Both the position numbers and the translations under genes were made by a program. DNA of 64,000 bases from Leptobrachium leishanense (taxonomy: Eukaryota; Chordata; Amphibia; Anura; Megophryidae). The DNA lies in NCBI GenBank assembly GCA_009667805.1, contig CM019067.1, positions 161,715,049 to 161,779,048 on the forward strand, in the 5' to 3' direction. Below are positions 1-11,088 of the stretch, one piece after another (the first letter of the stretch is position 1; each line of letters starts with the position of its first letter). The notes below the pieces were generated by a model that worked only from the letters and a program-made list of their open reading frames with translations, was not told the DNA's origin and did no database searches.

Positions 1-419
1 AGTCTCCCTCTGCGAATCACTCCACCGACTTGACGGATTTCGCGATGCGAGATCCGGCATGTCATGTGACTGGCAGCGGAAGCCTAAATGGAGTCCTATG
101 TCACTGATAGAAGTTAGTTTTTGTTGTGCTGAGATTCGCACTCTTGAGTGTGTTTGTTTCTGTTTACTGTAGGATCGCATTTGAAAGAGGTTTTTGGGGA
201 TTGACTGTGTCACCACACTTGTTTGAGGAGTTGCATAACACCAATGCAAGCCTTATTCATTGCTGGTGCTCTATATTAAGGTTTTTTTTGTTTCTTTTTT
301 GGCAAATGTTTAATTTAGACCAATTAAATAAATACAATTTTAAACTTGATATTTTGCTTTTTTTTTACGGACAATATTTTTTGTGTATTATTAGCTCATC
401 CTGCTGTGTATTACAATAA
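1..419. other. No recognised feature
   Basis: AT-rich sequence. The 97-codon open frame starting at 126 is rich in F, L and C, has no recognisable domain and looks like chance. Confidence 0.5.
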
Positions 420-560
420 AGGGGTTATTCAAAGAGCACCGAAATTTCCTGAGGAAAGTCCCTCTGGGGACTGAAACGTTGAAATTTGATGCCAGAATAA
501 AGTTTTATTTTATTTAAACTTTGAAAAGAAGTCTCCGTGTGCGTCTGGATTTTGGTCTCT
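420..560 (+). repeat. Retroelement-tail-like repeat with GAAACG motif
   Basis: The first ~27 bases resemble the left end of the CAGGGTTATTCAAAGAG MITE family seen elsewhere in the window. A compact fold follows: GAAATTTC (441-448) can pair with GAAATTTG (481-488) over 7 bp, CTGAGGA lies at 449-455, a 6-bp stem AGTCCC/GGGACT at 457-472, and GAAAC at 473-477. An AATAAA-rich tail follows. The order stem, CTGANGA, stem, GAAA resembles a hammerhead ribozyme core, as known in Penelope-like retroelements, but stem III is almost absent, so activity is doubtful. It could simply be the 3' tail of an old retroelement. Confidence 0.4.
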
Positions 561-753
561 TATATATATATATACTGTATATATTCATACTACATAACAC
601 GAGGGTGCTATTTTATTAGGGTTACCTTTTTTTCTAATTTTTTTGTTATACTATTCCTGTTAAATTGGCAGTAATTTAGATGTATTTTATTCAGTAGAAA
701 CTTTTTTGCCTATATGACATGCGCTTTGTGAAAATAAAAGGTTTTGGCGTGTA

Positions 754-915
754 CATTTTAATTTAGTTAGTGGATTCCTGTCCAGTGTGGCGAGAAGCAA
801 ACGTAATGCAGTGTAGACTGGCTAGCGGAGTGAAGTCAAGCCTGCAAAATGTTTGCTTCTGTTTGCTTCGCTACGCTGTGCGTCGCTACGCACTCAGTGT
901 ATCTCAGGCTTTAGT
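754..915 (+). repeat. Dispersed ~160-bp repeat, copy 1
   Basis: Starts at CATTTTAATTTAGTTAGTGG and runs to about CTCAGGCTTT. A second copy with the same start lies at 39421-39590. The interior contains the partly palindromic GCTTCGCTACGCTGTGCGTC. No TIR or duplication could be defined, so the class is unknown. Confidence 0.6.
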
Positions 916-1952
916 GTTAATTGCTCATTTGTGAATAATTAAATGCCCCACCGGAATTTCCCAGGTAATTTAAAGAATAGTTACAATCTAGTTTGTACCA
1001 AATTGCTTTTTCTTGAGTGTACACCCTGATGTATAATGCCAGACAAAACAAATTTTTTACAGACGGGTTCAATTCTCATTTTGACAAGGGAACATTTTCA
1101 TCCATAGTGTCATTATGTCTGAGAGTTGAAAAACACTTCTAAGCTAAATTAACATTCTATTTCCATGAAATGTATTTTAACACATTGCAATATGACACAT
1201 TGTATTATCTGATTATAACATCATTGTCCAAACAACAGACTGGAATATTGATTTCTTATGTACCATTACTGACATAAAAATGTTTCCCCTTTTAAGATCA
1301 GTGAATGTATCTGATTCCCACGTCTTTAGTTCTACCCAGAAAATAAGCAGCACTTACATATTACTTATTCCAAACAGAATAACGAATAGAGCAGTACGTG
1401 GTGATACCTTTTTTACTGGACTAACATTACATTTAAAAGACAAGCTTTCGAGAGGATTCCTCTCTTCTTCAGGTCTGGAAGCTTTACTGAGAAAAATCAT
1501 AGAATTGAACATTAAGACATTAAGGGTCTCATGGGTGAGAGATTAGATGTCGTAAAGAGTGAAAGTCAAATGGTTTGTTCAAAATGGGAAAATAAACACA
1601 TGGGAGATCTTGGGCCCATAAAACAACAGTGATAAGATTATACAACTTGAAAGAGAAAAAAAAACACACAATTCAGTGAAGGCTGAAATAGACACACAAA
1701 AAAAACAGCAACAAAAAAAATTAATAAATAAAACCATGAACAAAACACCAGCCAGAATTTTGGATGTTATGTGATGCTATGATAATGGATAAAAATGGAT
1801 AAAAAGCCAAATACGCATTGAGTCCTTCTTTAATGGTGTTAAAATATGTGATCATTTTCATTTCAAATGTTTTACATTCACCATGGTCTTTAAAATGTTT
1901 GTTGCCGCTCCCGGATAAACAGTGACTGTCCTAGTTGGGTCAGTTCACTGGT
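916..1952. other. No recognised feature
   Basis: AT-rich sequence with short A-tracts near 1650-1730. The short open frames, including one of 88 codons at 1280, show no domain or family resemblance. Confidence 0.5.
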
Positions 1953-2065
1953 GAATATATTTATTATTTTATTCTGCAGAAAAAAAGTCTCTTTATTTAT
2001 AGATTTTTGGATCTTTCAGGCATTTTTGAGGATTTTTTGTAAAAAAAAATGCTCAGGTTTTTTTT
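1953..2065 (+). mobile_element. Left fragment of a TWA MITE split by a piggyBac-like element
   Basis: TTCTGCAG followed by AAGTCTCTTTATTTATAGAT matches the internal core of the CAGGGTTATTC MITEs (compare 59395-59460). The matching right half resumes at 9299 just after the TTAA duplication, so the two pieces were one MITE before the 7.2-kb insertion. The true left end of this MITE has decayed or been lost. Confidence 0.6.
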
Positions 2066-2743
2066 TTAACCCCTTAGTGACCAGGCGGTTTTACACGAAT
2101 CCGTCCGTTCGTGACCGCTGCTGTTTTTACGTTTCTGCGCTCTTAGTGTTTACGTCAAATTTTCCTCTTACTCGTTTATGTAACCCACACATATTTTACA
2201 CTGTTTTTCTCGTCACTAAATGGACTTTATAAAGATACCATTTTTTTCATCATTTCATATAATTTACTATAAAAAATATTGTGAAATATGACACAAAAAT
2301 TGAAAAAACACCACTTTTTCGAACTTTGACCCCCAAAATTTCTTATGTATCAACAACCGTCAAAAAAAATTAATTCTTTAGTAGTTTCTAAATTTAGTAC
2401 TGAGTTTAGCAATACCCAATGTTTACATATTCCTCGCTTTTTTCCTTATTTTATGCAACAATAAGTGCAAGTAGCACTTTGCCATTTCCAAAGAGTTTAT
2501 TTTCAAAACTAGTGATAGTGACATTGTAACACTGATATCTGTCACTAATTCCTGAATAACCCTCCACATATACATATTTTTTTAAAGTACACAAATCAAG
2601 GTATTAAACTTGGGGTATTTTGACTCTTTCCATGCAAACCATTTTACCACAAATCTATGCCAAAGTTTGAGAAAAAAAAAAAATTTGGTGATTTTTTTTT
2701 TTTGAACGCAATTTAAGAATACATGTACTGTGAACTTTAAGGT

Positions 2744-5700
2744 TTACTGCCAAAAAGCACCCCAAAATATGTTCAGCAACATCTTCTGAGTAAATTGATA
2801 CCACCCAAGTATAGGTATGTCGGGTCATTTGGGGGCTAAAAGGCCTTATTTGGGGGGTGCGCATTTCAGTTTTCCAACTTGGAATTTTCACATTTCGTCA
2901 TCATGCACCCATGTCCTATTTGGGACATTTTTGAAGCCGGCCAAAGTAATTTACCCCCATCAAACCATATATTTTTAGAAAGGGCACACCCTGGGGTGCT
3001 TCAAAGAGTTGTATTTTAACACTTTCCATGCACTAGCTCTATGTCAAACTTTCAGGTAGTCACTTTTTGTGTTATTTTTTCACACACATTGTACTTTAGG
3101 CATGAATTGTCAAATCCAGTTATGGGTTACTGCCAAAAAACACCCCAAAATATGTTCAGCAACATCTTCTGAGTAAATTGATACCACCCATGTATAGGTA
3201 TGTCGGGTCATTGGGGGCTAATAGGCCTTATTTGGGGGGTGCGCATTTCAGTTTTCCAACTTGGAATTTTCACATTTCGTCATCATGCACCCATGTCCTA
3301 TTTGGGACATTTTTGAAGCCGGCCAAAGTAATTTACCCCCATCAAACCATATATTTTTAGAAAGGGCACACCCTAGGGTGCTTCAAAGAGTTGTATTTTA
3401 ACACTTTCCATGCACTAGCTCTATGTCAAACTTTCAGGTAGTCACTTTTTGTGTTATTTTTTCACACACATTGTACTTTAGGCATGAATTGTCAAATCCA
3501 GTTATGGGTTACTGCCAAAAAACACCCCAAAATATGTTCAGCAACATCTTCTGAGTAAATTGATACCACCCATGTATAGGTATGTCGGGTCATTTGGGGG
3601 CTAATAGGCCTTATTTGGGGGGTGCGCATTTCAGTTTTCCAACTTGGAATTTTCACATTTCGTCATCATGCACCCATGTCCTATTTGGGACATTTTTGAA
3701 GCCGGCCAAAGTAATTTACCCCCATCAAACCATATATTTTTAGAAAGGGCACACCCTAGGGTGCTTCAAAGAGTTGTATTTTAACACTTTCCATGCACTA
3801 GCTCTATGTCAAACTTTCAGGTAGTCACTTTTTGTGTTATTTTTTCACACACATTGTACTTTAGGCATGAATTGTCAAATCCAGTTATGGGTTACTGCCA
3901 AAAAACACCCCAAAATATGTTCAGCAACATCTTCTGAGTAAATTGATACCACCCATGTATAGGTATGTCGGGTCATTTGGGGGCTAATAGGCCTTATTTG
4001 GGGGGTGCGCATTTCAGTTTTCCAACTTGGAATTTTCACATTTCGTCATCATGCACCCATGTCCTATTTGGGACATTTTTGAAGCCGGCCAAAGTAATTT
4101 ACCCCCATCAAACCATATATTTTTAGAAAGCGCACACCCTAGGGTGCTTCAAAGAGTTGTATTTTAACACTTTCCATGCACTAGCTCTATGTCAAACTTT
4201 CAGGTAGTCACTTTTTGTGTTATTTTTTCACACACATTGTACTTTAGGCATGAATTGTCAAATCCAGTTATGGGTTACTGCCAAAAAACACCCCAAAATA
4301 TGTTCAGCAACATCTTCTGAGTAAATTGATACCACCCATGTATAGGTATGTCGGGTCATTTGGGGGCTAATAGGCCTTATTTGGGGGGTGCGCATTTCAG
4401 TTTTCCAACTTGGAATTTTCACATTTCGTCATCATGCACCCATGTCCTATTTGGGACATTTTTGAAGCCGGCCAAAGTAATTTACCCCCATCAAACCATA
4501 TATTTTTAGAAAGGGCACACCCTAGGGTGCTTCAAAGAGTTGTATTTTAACACTTTCCATGCACTAGCTCTATGTCAAACTTTCAGGTAGTCACTTTTTG
4601 TGTTATTTTTTCACACACATTGTACTTTAGGCATGAATTGTCAAATCCAGTTATGGGTTACTGCCAAAAAACACCCCAAAATATGTTCAGCAACATCTTC
4701 TGAGTAAATTGATACCACCCATGTATAGGTATGTCGGGTCATTTGGGGGCTAATAGGCCTTATTTGGGGGGTGCGCATTTCAGTTTTCCAACTTGGAATT
4801 TTCACATTTCGTCATCATGCACCCATGTCCTATTTGGGACATTTTTGAAGCCGGCCAAAGTAATTTACCCCCATCAAACCATATATTTTTAGAAAGGGCA
4901 CACCCTAGGGTGCTTCAAAGAGTTGTATTTTAACACTTTCCATGCACTAGCTCTATGTCAAACTTTCAGGTAGTCACTTTTTGTGTTATTTTTTCACACA
5001 CATTGTACTTTAGGCATGAATTGTCAAATCCAGTTATGGGTTACTGCCAAAAAACACCCCAAAATATGTTCAGCAACATCTTCTGAGTAAATTGATACCA
5101 CCCATGTATAGGTATGTCGGGTCATTTGGGGGCTAATAGGCCTTATTTGGGGGGTGCGCATTTCAGTTTTCCAACTTGGAATTTTCACATTTCGTCATCA
5201 TGCACCCATGTCCTATTTGGGACATTTTTGAAGCCGGCCAAAGTAATTTACCCCCATCAAACCATATATTTTTAGAAAGGGCACACCCTAGGGTGCTTCA
5301 AAGAGTTGTATTTTAACACTTTCCATGCACTAGCTCTATGTCAAACTTTCAGGTAGTCACTTTTTGTGTTATTTTTTCACACACATTGTACTTTAGGCAT
5401 GAATTGTCAAATCCAGTTATGGGTTACTGCCAAAAAACACCCCAAAATATGTTCAGCAACATCTTCTGAGTAAATTGATACCACCCATGTATAGGTATGT
5501 CGGGTCATTTGGGGGCTAATAGGCCTTATTTGGGGGGTGCGCATTTCAGTTTTCCAACTTGGAATTTTCACATTTCGTCATCATCATGCACCCATGTCCT
5601 ATTTGGGACATTTTTGAAGCCGGCCAAAGTAATTTACCCCCATCAAACCATATATTTTTAGAAAGGGCACACCCTAGGGTGCTTCAAAGAGTTGTATTTT

Positions 5701-5875
5701 AACACTTTCCATGCACTAGCTCTATGTCAAACTTTCAGGTAGTCACTTTTTGTGGTATTTTTTCACACACATTGTACTTTAGGCATGAATTGTCAAATCC
5801 AGTTATGGGTTACTGACAAAAAACACCCCAAAATATGTTCAGCAACATCTTCTGAGTAAATTGATACCACCCATA
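2744..5875. repeat. 383-bp satellite array, about 8 units
   Basis: The phrase TTACTGCCAAAAA recurs at 2744, 3127, 3509, 3892, 4275, 4658, 5041 and 5424, and with one change at 5810. The period is 382-383 bp; the last full unit is 386 because of an extra ATC at about 5580. Internal units are nearly identical, so homogenisation is recent. The left edge (about 2590-2743) is a diverged partial unit. Short open frames in it are by-products of the repeat. Confidence 0.95.
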
Positions 5876-6160
5876 TATAGATTTGTTCTGTTGTTTTTGG
5901 GGTGCTACGCCAATCTTTGACATGTGCTTGTCAATTTTCTAATTTGACATACAGTATCTTCTTTGCTTATCTTCTTTTTAGGGGCCTTTTACATACCCCA
6001 GTTTTATGAACGTGCATATATTTGGTAAGCTAACACCCCAAAGTATTGTAAATGGAGTGTTTTTATGCTATGGATGCATCCGTTTGCTCCAAACAAATTG
6101 GATACAGTTTGGTGGTCATTTTTCATTTTCACACCCACATCAGTTTTGGACTGTGATTTA
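5876..6160. repeat. Diverged satellite monomer linking the two arrays
   Basis: Continues from the last 383-bp unit but matches the 387-bp units in pieces, such as GCTAACACCCCAAAGTATTG and TTTTGGACTGTGATTTAGGA. It looks like an old monomer that did not take part in recent homogenisation. Confidence 0.6.
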
Positions 6161-7430
6161 GGAGACACTGTTGTTTGTTACTGCATGAAAACTCTCCAGG
6201 TTGTTTTCTGCAAGATCTCCTGAGTACACCCATGCCCCCCATGCATAGGTTTGCCAGGATTTTGGGAAGGTTCAAATACAATTTTTATGACTTTGTCATT
6301 GGAGTTGAAATTGAGATTATTTCTTCAGCTAGGCCTATCTTTGGTTTTGGGTCTACCGCATACCCCAGTTTGAATTATTGCCAGAAAATTGTTTATATTT
6401 GTTATGTTGACACCCCAAGGTATTGCATATGGAGTGCTTTGATGCCATGGATGCAACGGTTTTAGCCCAAAACATTTGAGAAGGTGTGTGTGGTGTAATT
6501 TTTCAATTTTCAGATTTTTACGCCCACAGTAGTTTTGGACTGTGATTTAGGAGACACTGTTGTTTGTTACTGCATGAAAACTCTCCAGGTTGTTTTCTGC
6601 AAGATCTCCTGAGTACACCCATGCCCCCCATGCATAGGTTTGCCAGGATTTTGGGAAGGTTCAAATAGAATTTTTATGACTTTGTCATTGGAGTTGAAAT
6701 TGAGATTATTTCTTCAGCTAGGCCTATCTTTGGTTTTGGGTCTACCGCATACCCCAGTTTGAATTATTGCCAGAAAATTGTTTATATTTGTTATGTTGAC
6801 ACCCCAAGGTATTGCATATGGAGTGCTTTGATGCCATGGATGCAACGGTTTTAGCCCAAAACATTTGAGAAGGTGTGTGGTGTAATTTTTCAATTTTCAG
6901 ATTTTTACGCCCACAGTAGTTTTGGACTGTGATTTAGGAGACACTGTTGTTTGTTACTGCATGAAAACTCTCCAGGTTGTTTTCTGCAAGATCTCCTGAG
7001 TACACCCATGCCCCCCATGCATAGGTTTGCCAGGATTTTGGGAAGGTTCAAATACAATTTTTATGACTTTGTCATTGGAGTTGAAATTGAGATTATTTCT
7101 TCAGCTAGGCCTATCTTTGGTTTTGGGTCTACCGCATACCCCAGTTTGAATTATTGCCAGAAAATTGTTTATATTTGTTATGTTGACACCCCAAGGTATT
7201 GCATATGGAGTGCTTTGATGCCATGGATGCAACGGTTTTAGCCCAAAACATTTGAGAAGGTGTGTGGTGTAATTTTTCAATTTTCAGATTTTTACGCCCA
7301 CAGTAGTTTTGGACTGTGATTTAGGAGACACTGTTGTTTGTTACTGCATGAAAACTCTCCAGGTTGTTTTCTGCAAGATCTCCTGAGTACACCCATGCCC
7401 CCCATGCATAGGTGTGCAAAGATTTTGGCA
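6161..7430. repeat. 387-bp satellite array, 3 units plus a partial
   Basis: GGAGACACTGTTGTTTGTTA recurs at 6161, 6550, 6937 and 7324. The first unit is 389 bp because of two extra TG bases in a GT run; the others are 387. Each unit holds CTCCTGAGTACACCCATGCC, which aligns with TTCTGAGTAAATTGATACCA of the 383-bp array, so both arrays share an ancestor. Two units contain an identical 96-codon open frame with no family resemblance, best read as a repeat by-product. Confidence 0.9.
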
Positions 7431-8141
7431 AAATACAGCACCAATTGTAGAACATAAAAATGTACGAATAAAATGTAAAAGTCTGGTGCCTTTCAAACTG
7501 GGGATGCTCTCTAGGGGGGCACAGGCTGTTGTCACTGAAGTGCATGAAACGCAAAATGTTTTCATACCTTCTACGTGACATTGATTGGGGGTAAATGGGG
7601 GTAGAGCAGATGGGGCTACTGCTCCAGTAGGAGCGAATTGAGGGCTTCTTTATGATGCCCTCAGCATAGTAAGTGCCCAGAATTTCAGAAATTCTGGCAC
7701 ATCTAGCGGGGTCCATTGCTGCCTTGCCAAGTAGGAGTCTGGCTTCGCAGCACAATGCTGATGGGCATACAGATTTGATTGGGCCACGATGTGGCCCAAC
7801 AAATCATCCCCCATAAACACCTGCAAAAACTGTGTGGCGGTAAATCCTGCAACATCAATATTGATGCCAGGATTTGCCGTGAAAGGAGGGATATCTGGCC
7901 TCTGGCGATGAGGCACTACCCACTCCTCAGCTGGAGCTGTGCTTCTCCTGCTGGCAGGTGGTGACCCAGGATCTGCATCAGAAACATCACTAGATACATC
8001 AGCCAGCGTAGATAATGTATCTAGCGACGTCTCTGAGCAGTTAGCGGGGTCGAAATGAGGGTCTGAGTCTGACGCAGATGCCTCAGATTCTGACGCCAGG
8101 ATGGCATATGCCTCCTCGGCGCTGTACACCCTCTCAGACAT
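7430..8141 (-). pseudogene. piggyBac-like transposase, N-terminal fragment, frameshifted
   Basis: A minus-strand frame starts at the ATG at 8139-8141 (MSERVYSAEEAYAILASES), followed by an acidic, serine-rich stretch typical of piggyBac N-termini. It then enters the conserved start of the transposase domain: IPPFTANPGI, a TQFLQVFMGDD-type block and QQWTPLDVPEFLKFWALTM. Near 7660 the frame shifts and continues as IIKKPSIRSYW, then MSRRRYENILRFMHFSDN up to about 7490, after which the sequence becomes satellite monomer. The catalytic DDD core and C-terminal cysteine-rich domain, which make up most of a ~580-residue transposase, are missing. The arrangement resembles Uribo-type frog transposases. 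I chose this ATG over an upstream one at 8237 because the family N-terminus begins here. It cannot encode an active enzyme. Confidence 0.85.
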
Positions 8142-8244
8142 TATATATAATAGATTATAAAATTTTATAATTATTATATATATATAAGCGGATTGTTGGT
8201 TCTTAGAAGAACCGTTGGGTTTCACAAGAAAATACAAATAAACA

Positions 8245-8362
8245 CCTAAATCTCTCTAAATCCCTCTAAACCTGCCTCAATTCTTCTAAATCTCCCTAAA
8301 ATCTCTCTAAATCTGCCTCAATTTTTCTAATCTCACTAAATCTCACTAAAATCTCTAACCTG
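8245..8362. repeat. Low-complexity TAAATCTCTC-type repeat
   Basis: Degenerate repetition of CTAAATCTCYCTAAA and CTGCCTCAATTYTTCTAAAT, about 10-40 bp per unit, just upstream of the transposase start. Confidence 0.7.
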
Positions 8363-8578
8363 TCAAATCTGATCTCTCTCTCTCGCTCACCAAAACACAA
8401 GTGAGGAGAGGGAGGGAGAATCACAGAGGTCAGAGCCAATATTTACAAAATATTGACCTGACCTGACAAATTAGAAATTTTATTTTGATTTTTTCTAACT
8501 TCTGATTGGATGTTGCTAGCCTGCCTCTCTGAGGCAGGCTAGGAACATCCCACTCAGCCCCAAGATGACCCTGCCCTT

Positions 8579-8709
8579 AGAACCCTAACCCTAACCCTAA
8601 CCCTAACCCTACCCCTAACCCTAACCCTAACCCTACCCCTAACCCTACCCCTAACCCTACCCCTAACCCTAACCCTACCCCTAACCCTAACCCTAACCCT
8701 ACCCCTAAC
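8579..8709. repeat. Interstitial telomeric repeat (CCCTAA)n with CCCTAC variants
   Basis: About 130 bp of AACCCT units, the vertebrate telomere sequence (C-rich strand here), regularly mixed with ACCCCT variants. Unique sequence flanks both sides, so it is internal and not a chromosome end. It lies inside the piggyBac-like element, close to the hairpin array. Confidence 0.95.
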
Positions 8710-8785
8710 CGTCAGTTTATTTTATTTATTTTTATTTTACTTTTTATTTTACTTTTTTTTTCACTTTTTTTTACACTTTTTTTTA

Positions 8786-9294
8786 CTCTGCTGGGTGCCT
8801 TGATCCCTCGAGGCACCCAGCAGAGCACCTGATCACTGATGTGATCGTTTTGTACTGAGTGCCACGATACCTCGTGGTACTCAGTACTTCCTGCCGCTAC
8901 CGGAAGTGATCGCTCGGGGGAGCGATCACGGACGGACCGGCGGCAGGTAAGCATATTGCAAGGATGCCTCGATGTCGAGGCATCCTTGTAATATACTCAG
9001 AGCAGCTGGAAGCGATCTGATCGCTTCCAGCGCTCTCTAGAAGTGCCGGGCACCTCTACGGTGAAACCGGATGTTGATCGCTCCCGGGGAGCGATCACAT
9101 GGTGCCCCGGCACTTCTAAACGCCATTGCACGGCTGCCTGGACTCCCAGGCAGCCTGCAATGGCGTTTGAGCTGCTGGAAGCGATCCGATCGCTTCCAGC
9201 GCTCAAAAAACGGCAGGACGTACCATGTACGTCAGCGGGTCTAAGAGAGACCCGCTGCAATGACGTACATGGTACGTCCTCGGTCCTTAAGAGG
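8786..9294. repeat. Array of about ten consecutive hairpins at the element's right end
   Basis: Successive inverted repeats fill this stretch. Examples are a perfect 15-bp stem at 8786-8800/8811-8825, a 16-bp stem with one mismatch at 8852-8867/8872-8887, GTGATCGCTC/GAGCGATCAC near 8910-8930, a ~20-bp stem at about 8953-8994, CTGGAAGCGATC/GATCGCTTCCAG at about 9006-9030 (repeated near 9173-9200), and a terminal stem with GACGTACCATGTACGTC pairs at about 9214-9280. The terminal hairpin is also present at the end of the shorter element at 42115-43300. Confidence 0.9.
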
Positions 9295-9298
9295 TTAA

Positions 9299-9743
9299 AT
9301 TCTATTTTTCTTTTTTCTGTAACAGACCTTTTTATTATCATTCATAGCATCTTATATGTAATTTCCAGGCATTTTCGTTCAATTTCAAACTTTCAAGTTT
9401 ACTGGTTTTTTTTTCTCACCCCGTTCGTCTGCGTGTAGATTTTTTTTCCGGCGGTTGCTCTGCGCTGTGATCGGCGACTGCTCGGCTTTTTTCCGGCGTG
9501 TTCGGCTTGGTTTTTGTGGCGGTTTCTGTGGCTTTCAGTGAGTGTTCGGTGAGTGTTCGGCGAGTGTTCGGCGAGTGTTCTGCAGGTTTGCGGCAAGTTT
9601 TTCCTGCACTACGGGGGGCCCTGCTGTGCTTGCTGAATACACCGCAGGGTCGGCGAACTAGAATCGCCGAATTGCCCCGAAGTGCGTGGAACGAAAGGTC
9701 ACCGAACGTGTGGTGACTTTTCAAATCTCTCTGAATAACCCTG
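9299..9743 (+). mobile_element. Right part of the split TWA MITE
   Basis: Matches the right halves of the intact MITEs at 45212 and 59054: CTGTAACAGACCTTTTTATT, a G- and T-rich block of TTCGGYGAGTG repeats, then CTCTGAATAACCCTG as the right end. Together with 1953-2065 this is one element interrupted at a TTAA. Confidence 0.8.
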
Positions 9744-10680
9744 ATAGACTCACCGGGGATCAACAGCCAGGATATCCACTTCTAATTGCTCCAGTGCTAA
9801 CCCCTGTCGAGGACATACCACTCATCAAGAAGCACTCCTGGAGTCTTCTAACTATATATTTTTATTATGGTAGTACAAAAATAGACGTTTCAGTCCCACA
9901 GAGGACATTTTCAAGATTATTATTTTTTATAGATGTTGCATTTTTATTGGGGCGTGTGTACCTCTTGGCAAGCCAATATAATTGTTATGATTATAGCATG
10001 TCCTACCAAAAGTACAGTGTTTAACTGTACATTGATTGCATATTTCAAACAGGGAGACAAACAGCCTTTTTCTATATAGTTATTTCAAAATGACAGTAAC
10101 AGATGTAATATTTTAACATAGAAAATTGTTGCTGTTGATGGCCATGGTTATCAAGGCAAGGTGAAACCTGTCAACCATTTACTGTAGCGTCTGCTATTCA
10201 CTTCTCATATTTCCAACAGCATCTTGGTCTAAGTATACAATTATCACCCTTTGTCCTTTTGATTATATACTGTTTGCGATTACAATAAAAATTCCTTTAA
10301 CCAAAAGGTTATATAATGGACCTTTCGCTTAACTGTACATTACGCCCATTCATATTTTAATAATTTGATAACTGATGAAGCGCAATGTGATTCAAGATCT
10401 TTGTAAATGCAACTGGTTCATTGGTCTATTTAATTTGTAACAGAATACTTTCATAAATGGACATAGGTATAGATGAATGCTAGTGGTTTAAAATATCATT
10501 CTCCGCACTTTGTAATCACTTTGGTACCTAAATCTCTGGAAAGTGCAACATATAAAGGGAAGGGGAAATATGATGTCACTAAGGTTGTGGGATGCTGAAC
10601 ATTCTATCAGTTATATAAAAGGGGATAGAGTTTTGATGCCAGTGACAGTACATGAGGAAACAACTGAGAAGTTTGATTAA
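9744..10680. other. No recognised feature
   Basis: AT-rich sequence with no repeat or coding signal that I could tie to a family. Confidence 0.5.
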
Positions 10681-11088
10681 GGCTAGGGTCAGACGAACGC
10701 ATTTTTCACGTTGTCCGTGAAAAAGTCCGTTCAAACGAATGGACGTGTTTTTTCACGGAATACACGATAGCAGTCATACTATGCGCATTTGCGTCCGTGA
10801 TTTTGTACGGATCATCAATAAAACCCTTTTTGCGTCTGGACGTTATGTTGGCCGGACATTAGCAGCGTCTGACGTCTCCTAATCACGCACACACGCCGCT
10901 AGCGGACGCAGCGCACTCTGTACGTCAGTACTAGCAGTATCACGTTCTCAAAAAAAATGCGTTTGTTTGCCACTTTCGTGCGGCCATACTTCGTATATTG
11001 CCCGTCATTGGCGGTCATTTTCTGCTACTACGGCCGTAATAAAGTGCGGCTGCACGCGCGTTCGCACTGCGTTCGTCTGACCCCAGCC
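10681..11088. mobile_element. PIF/Harbinger-like MITE, GGCTAGGGTCAGACG family, copy 1
   Basis: Ends GGCTAGGGTCAGACGAACGC and GTTCGTCTGACCCCAGCC are inverted repeats flanked by TAA on both sides. The interior has CpG-rich blocks such as CACGTTGTCCGTG and GCGGACGCAGCGCACTC. A 3-bp TWA duplication is typical of PIF/Harbinger. No coding capacity. Confidence 0.85.

Larger units (their letters stand above)
2066..9298. mobile_element. 7.2-kb piggyBac-like element with satellites and hairpins
   Basis: TTAA at 2066-2069 and 9295-9298 flanks inverted ends CCCCTTAGTGACC and GGTCCTTAAGAGG. TTAA duplication and CCY-type ends are diagnostic of the piggyBac superfamily. Inside, from left to right, are: an AT-rich left end shared with the elements at 42115 and 17210; a 383-bp satellite array; a diverged monomer; a 387-bp array; a broken transposase N-terminus on the minus strand; low-complexity TAAATCTC repeats; a telomere-like tract; and a hairpin array at the right end. 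Only part of the transposase remains, so the copy is non-autonomous. Its size comes mostly from tandem expansion. The flanking MITE halves at 1953-2065 and 9299-9743 confirm the insertion boundary. Confidence 0.85.

Noticed and set aside
6175..7241. Two identical 96-codon open frames at 6175 and 6951
   Set aside because: They lie in successive 387-bp satellite units and are identical because the units are; no domain or start context.
2744..7430. Possible CRISPR array
   Set aside because: Units are ~383 bp with no short repeat-spacer pattern, and the genome is clearly eukaryotic.
8579..8709. Chromosome end
   Set aside because: The tract is flanked on both sides by transposon sequence and is only ~130 bp.
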